From the NCBI GenBank assembly GCA_965372745.1, contig CBDVDM010000047.1, positions 1-8,692 of the forward strand: a DNA stretch of 8,692 nucleotides, read 5' to 3'. The stretch comes from VRUG01 sp965372745. GTDB taxonomy: Bacteria; Planctomycetota; Phycisphaerae; Sedimentisphaerales; Anaerobacaceae. Of the stretch, positions 7,569 through 8,692 are shown piece after piece. Position numbers and translations under genes: made by a program. Every line of letters begins with the position of its first letter. Position 1 is the stretch's first letter. The notes under the pieces were generated by a model. The model searched no databases, was not told the origin of the DNA, and saw nothing but the letters and a program-made list of their open reading frames with translations.

Positions 7569-8017
7569 TACTCGTCGCTTAAACCCGAAACATCACCGCC
7601 AAGTTCTTTGATCTCATTGTAACAAACTGCAAACCGTTCATTCAATGCTGCTATCGCCTTATTTAGACTTTCAATTTCCTCCATCAATGCCTGCCCTTCT
7701 TTTTCAAGAATCTGCGTAACAGGTGCGTCTTTCATCTTCACCATCAGCTCATTAAGCTCAGATTTTTTTGCCACGACAGCATCCTTATACTTTTTTGCAC
7801 TCGCCTTCAACTGCTCGATATCCAACTTCTCAGTTTCAGCTTTTATGTCACTTAGCGCTTTTTTCACATTAACTTCGAGTTGCACCTTCGCTTCTTTTAC
7901 CGGCTCTGTCTTTGCGCCTTCAGTCTCAGCCTCCTGCCCCTTCTTTTTACATCCTGTCAATCCGACAATACCAAATACCAGAACACAACATAACGCCATC
8001 TTAATCGTACTTCTCAT
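7568..8017 (-). CDS. Small coiled-coil lipoprotein of unknown function
   Basis: Predicted exported lipoprotein of 149 residues. From the chosen start the signal peptide has a basic head (R2, K6), a hydrophobic core ALCCVLVFGIVG and a lipobox L20-T-G-C23, so Cys23 should be lipidated after signal peptidase II cleavage. A Lys-rich then Glu/Lys/Ala-rich linker follows, and from about residue 45 to 135 a charged helical stretch with regular hydrophobic spacing looks like a coiled coil. The chain ends in an acidic GGDVSGLSDE tail. No enzymatic motif is visible and I do not recognise a named family; the overall form recalls small envelope spacer or scaffold lipoproteins. The ATG at 8017 lies 9 nt from a strong GGAGG; the in-frame ATG at 8023 is only 3 nt from it and would add Met-Gln. 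Heptamer arrays flank the gene on both sides. Confidence 0.82.
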   Translation of the reverse strand: MRSTIKMALCCVLVFGIVGLTGCKKKGQEAETEGAKTEPVKEAKVQLEVNVKKALSDIKAETEKLDIEQLKASAKKYKDAVVAKKSELNELMVKMKDAPVTQILEKEGQALMEEIESLNKAIAALNERFAVCYNEIKELGGDVSGLSDE

Positions 8018-8026
8018 TTGCATTTA

Positions 8027-8031
8027 CCTCC
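8027..8031 (-). promoter_or_regulatory. Strong Shine-Dalgarno site of the lipoprotein gene
   Basis: GGAGG on the minus strand, 3 nt from the ATG at 8023 and 9 nt from the in-frame ATG at 8017. The spacing favours the second ATG. Confidence 0.7.
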
Positions 8032-8063
8032 AGTAAAAATTCATTACAATTGATATTACTAAT

Positions 8064-8147
8064 GTCTATCGACTATTGGCTATTGTCTATTGTCTACTAT
8101 CTATAGTCTACTGTCTATAGTCTACTGTCTATAGTCTATTGTCTACT
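8064..8147. repeat. Heptamer tandem array, 12 units
   Basis: Twelve consecutive 7-bp units with no phase slip, consensus GTCTAYW on the plus strand. The first three units are degenerate (GTCTATC, GACTATT, GGCTATT) and unit 6 is ATCTATA; the rest are GTCTATT, GTCTACT or GTCTATA. The array lies 40 bp upstream of the lipoprotein start at 8023 and shares unit and orientation with the 4-unit array at 7541-7568. There are no spacers, so it is not a CRISPR. It resembles in form the heptanucleotide short tandem repeats known between genes of filamentous cyanobacteria, but the unit differs. Confidence 0.95.
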
Positions 8148-8260
8148 TGCTGCTGTTTCTCTTAAAGCCGCAATTTTATCGGCCCAAACCAAAAAATTTC
8201 AAACTATTTATTAAGCCTAACCTCTTTTGTGCCAGCCGGTTATGTTTATGTGCAACTTTA

Positions 8261-8280
8261 AAACCTTGCAAAACCTTGTA
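8261..8280. repeat. Two-copy 10-bp direct repeat in a promoter
   Basis: AAACCTTGCA followed directly by AAACCTTGTA. The first copy contains part of the -35 element of the promoter for the small gene at 8322, so the pair could be a regulator-binding site spaced one helical turn apart. Confidence 0.5.
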
Positions 8281-8293
8281 AAGCCGGTATAAT
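8266..8293 (+). promoter_or_regulatory. Sigma-70-type promoter for the small gene at 8322
   Basis: TTGCAA (8266-8271), a 16-nt spacer, and a perfect TATAAT (8288-8293). The expected transcription start is near 8300, giving a leader of about 22 nt that contains the GGAGGG ribosome site. Confidence 0.65.
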
Positions 8294-8308
8294 TGGTACC
8301 ACTGTTCT

Positions 8309-8314
8309 GGAGGG
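8309..8314 (+). promoter_or_regulatory. Strong Shine-Dalgarno site for the small gene
   Basis: GGAGGG, 7 nt before the ATG at 8322. It is near-ideal in sequence and spacing, and supports translation of this short frame over the overlapping frame that starts at 8344. Confidence 0.75.
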
Positions 8315-8321
8315 CTACAGG

Positions 8322-8507
8322 ATGTTAGCTGACAGCAAAAAACATGGATGGGCACAAGAGCACGCCTGCAAGCTGGAGTTCCGTTTTGAGCAATGGCAAA
8401 AGCCGCTCGGAATTGACAGCGATGAATATATCAAATACCTGGCTGAAGAACTCGAAAGCTGTTACGACGACCCGTTGCAGAAGTCACTCATTGAGTCAAT
8501 ATCATAG
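8322..8507 (+). CDS. Small acidic protein of unknown function, 61 residues
   Basis: I do not recognise this protein. It has 61 residues, no signal peptide and no membrane segment, so it is probably cytoplasmic. It is acidic (13 Asp/Glu against 7 Lys/Arg) with two tryptophans (W10, W25) and two cysteines (C16, C47). The N-terminal third has an aromatic-charged pattern (LEFRFEQWQ, 18-26); the region from D32 on looks helical. Support for it as a real gene is its own setting: a good promoter (8266-8293), a GGAGGG ribosome site at ideal spacing, and an intrinsic terminator about 100 nt after the stop. These make a compact one-gene unit facing away from the lipoprotein gene. The reading frame shifted by -1 stays open from just before the stop to the window edge, so a longer protein interrupted by a frameshift cannot be fully excluded. 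Confidence 0.68.
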   Translation: MLADSKKHGWAQEHACKLEFRFEQWQKPLGIDSDEYIKYLAEELESCYDDPLQKSLIESIS

Positions 8508-8607
8508 ACGACTTTTGCCGAGACCCGGAACATCTTCCGCAGGGCTATAGACTATCCGTAGTATATCTTTTACGAAGGACGAGCGGTTTTTTTCAGATTT
8601 ATTATTT

Positions 8608-8636
8608 AGCCTGCGGTTTCACCGCAGGTTTTTTTT
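8608..8636 (+). terminator. Intrinsic (rho-independent) terminator
   Basis: A perfect 8-bp stem CCTGCGGT/ACCGCAGG (8610-8617 with 8621-8628) has a 3-nt TTC loop and is followed directly by eight T residues (8629-8636). The T-run makes it directional for plus-strand transcription, ending the unit with the small gene at 8322. The reverse strand has no T-run. Confidence 0.92.
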
Positions 8637-8692
8637 ATTTTGTCATTTCGACCGTACAGGCTGTGTCACAATTACATTTGAGCCAAGTTGTT

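Larger units (their letters stand above)
8018..8321. other. Divergent intergenic region with array and promoter
   Basis: About 300 bp separate the lipoprotein gene (minus) from the small plus-strand gene. From left to right it holds the lipoprotein ribosome site (8027-8031), an AT-rich stretch that probably holds the lipoprotein core promoter (a TGTAAT lies near 8046-8051 on the minus strand, weak), the 12-unit heptamer array (8064-8147), and about 110 bp (8148-8260) in which I see no gene or RNA. It ends with a 10-bp direct repeat, the plus-strand promoter and a ribosome site. Confidence 0.6.

Noticed and set aside
7541..8147. Heptamer arrays as a CRISPR array
   Set aside because: The units are 7 bp and directly adjacent with no unique spacers, and there are no cas genes in the window.
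8344..8550. Overlapping 68-codon plus-strand frame in the small-gene region
   Set aside because: It is rich in serine and arginine and starts without a ribosome site; the frame at 8322 has GGAGGG at ideal spacing.
8637..8692. Start of another gene or element at the right edge
   Set aside because: Only 56 bp after the terminator are present; I see no start with a ribosome site and no repeat that can be supported.

Overview
The window looks like chromosomal DNA of a Gram-negative-type bacterium. A lipobox lipoprotein, an RseP-type site-2 protease and a surface-glycan gene set all point to a double envelope. The dxr-rseP pair, the unusually long RseP with several PDZ-like modules, and heptamer tandem arrays between genes suggest a planctomycete, perhaps a Phycisphaerae-like lineage. 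That placement is an inference from gene style and order, not from a marker gene, and I hold it at moderate to low confidence.

Layout: a GT4 glycosyltransferase (8-1123, +) converges on a long minus-strand gene block. In its direction of transcription the block reads: lipoprotein (8017-7568), dxr (7472-6303), rseP (6275-4194), a Wzx/MATE-type flippase (4153-2888), a SAM-dependent methyltransferase (2842-2177) and a GT2 glycosyltransferase (2155-1145). From dxr to the GT2 gene the gaps are only about 20 to 45 bp, so one operon is plausible. At the right edge a small, unrecognised 61-codon gene (8322-8507, +) has its own promoter, Shine-Dalgarno site and a strong intrinsic terminator.

Function: dxr makes MEP for isoprenoid synthesis, and so for the undecaprenyl carrier. 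RseP is an intramembrane protease of the envelope. The flippase, methyltransferase and two glycosyltransferases form a surface polysaccharide or glycan-assembly cassette that would use undecaprenyl-linked intermediates. Base composition changes across the block: hand-counted samples of dxr and rseP are about 47-60% G+C, while the flippase, methyltransferase and GT2 samples are about 22-38%. This fits a glycan cassette of different history joined downstream of a housekeeping pair.

The most unusual features are non-coding. Two in-phase heptamer arrays (consensus GTCTAYW on the + strand), one of 12 units and one of 4, flank the lipoprotein gene in the same orientation. Each lies just upstream of a minus-strand gene, so they may act in regulation. 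The second notable item is the RseP homologue, which has four PDZ-like modules, an extra N-terminal membrane segment and a cytoplasmic-side insertion. No rRNA, tRNA, CRISPR array, transposase or phage gene was seen.
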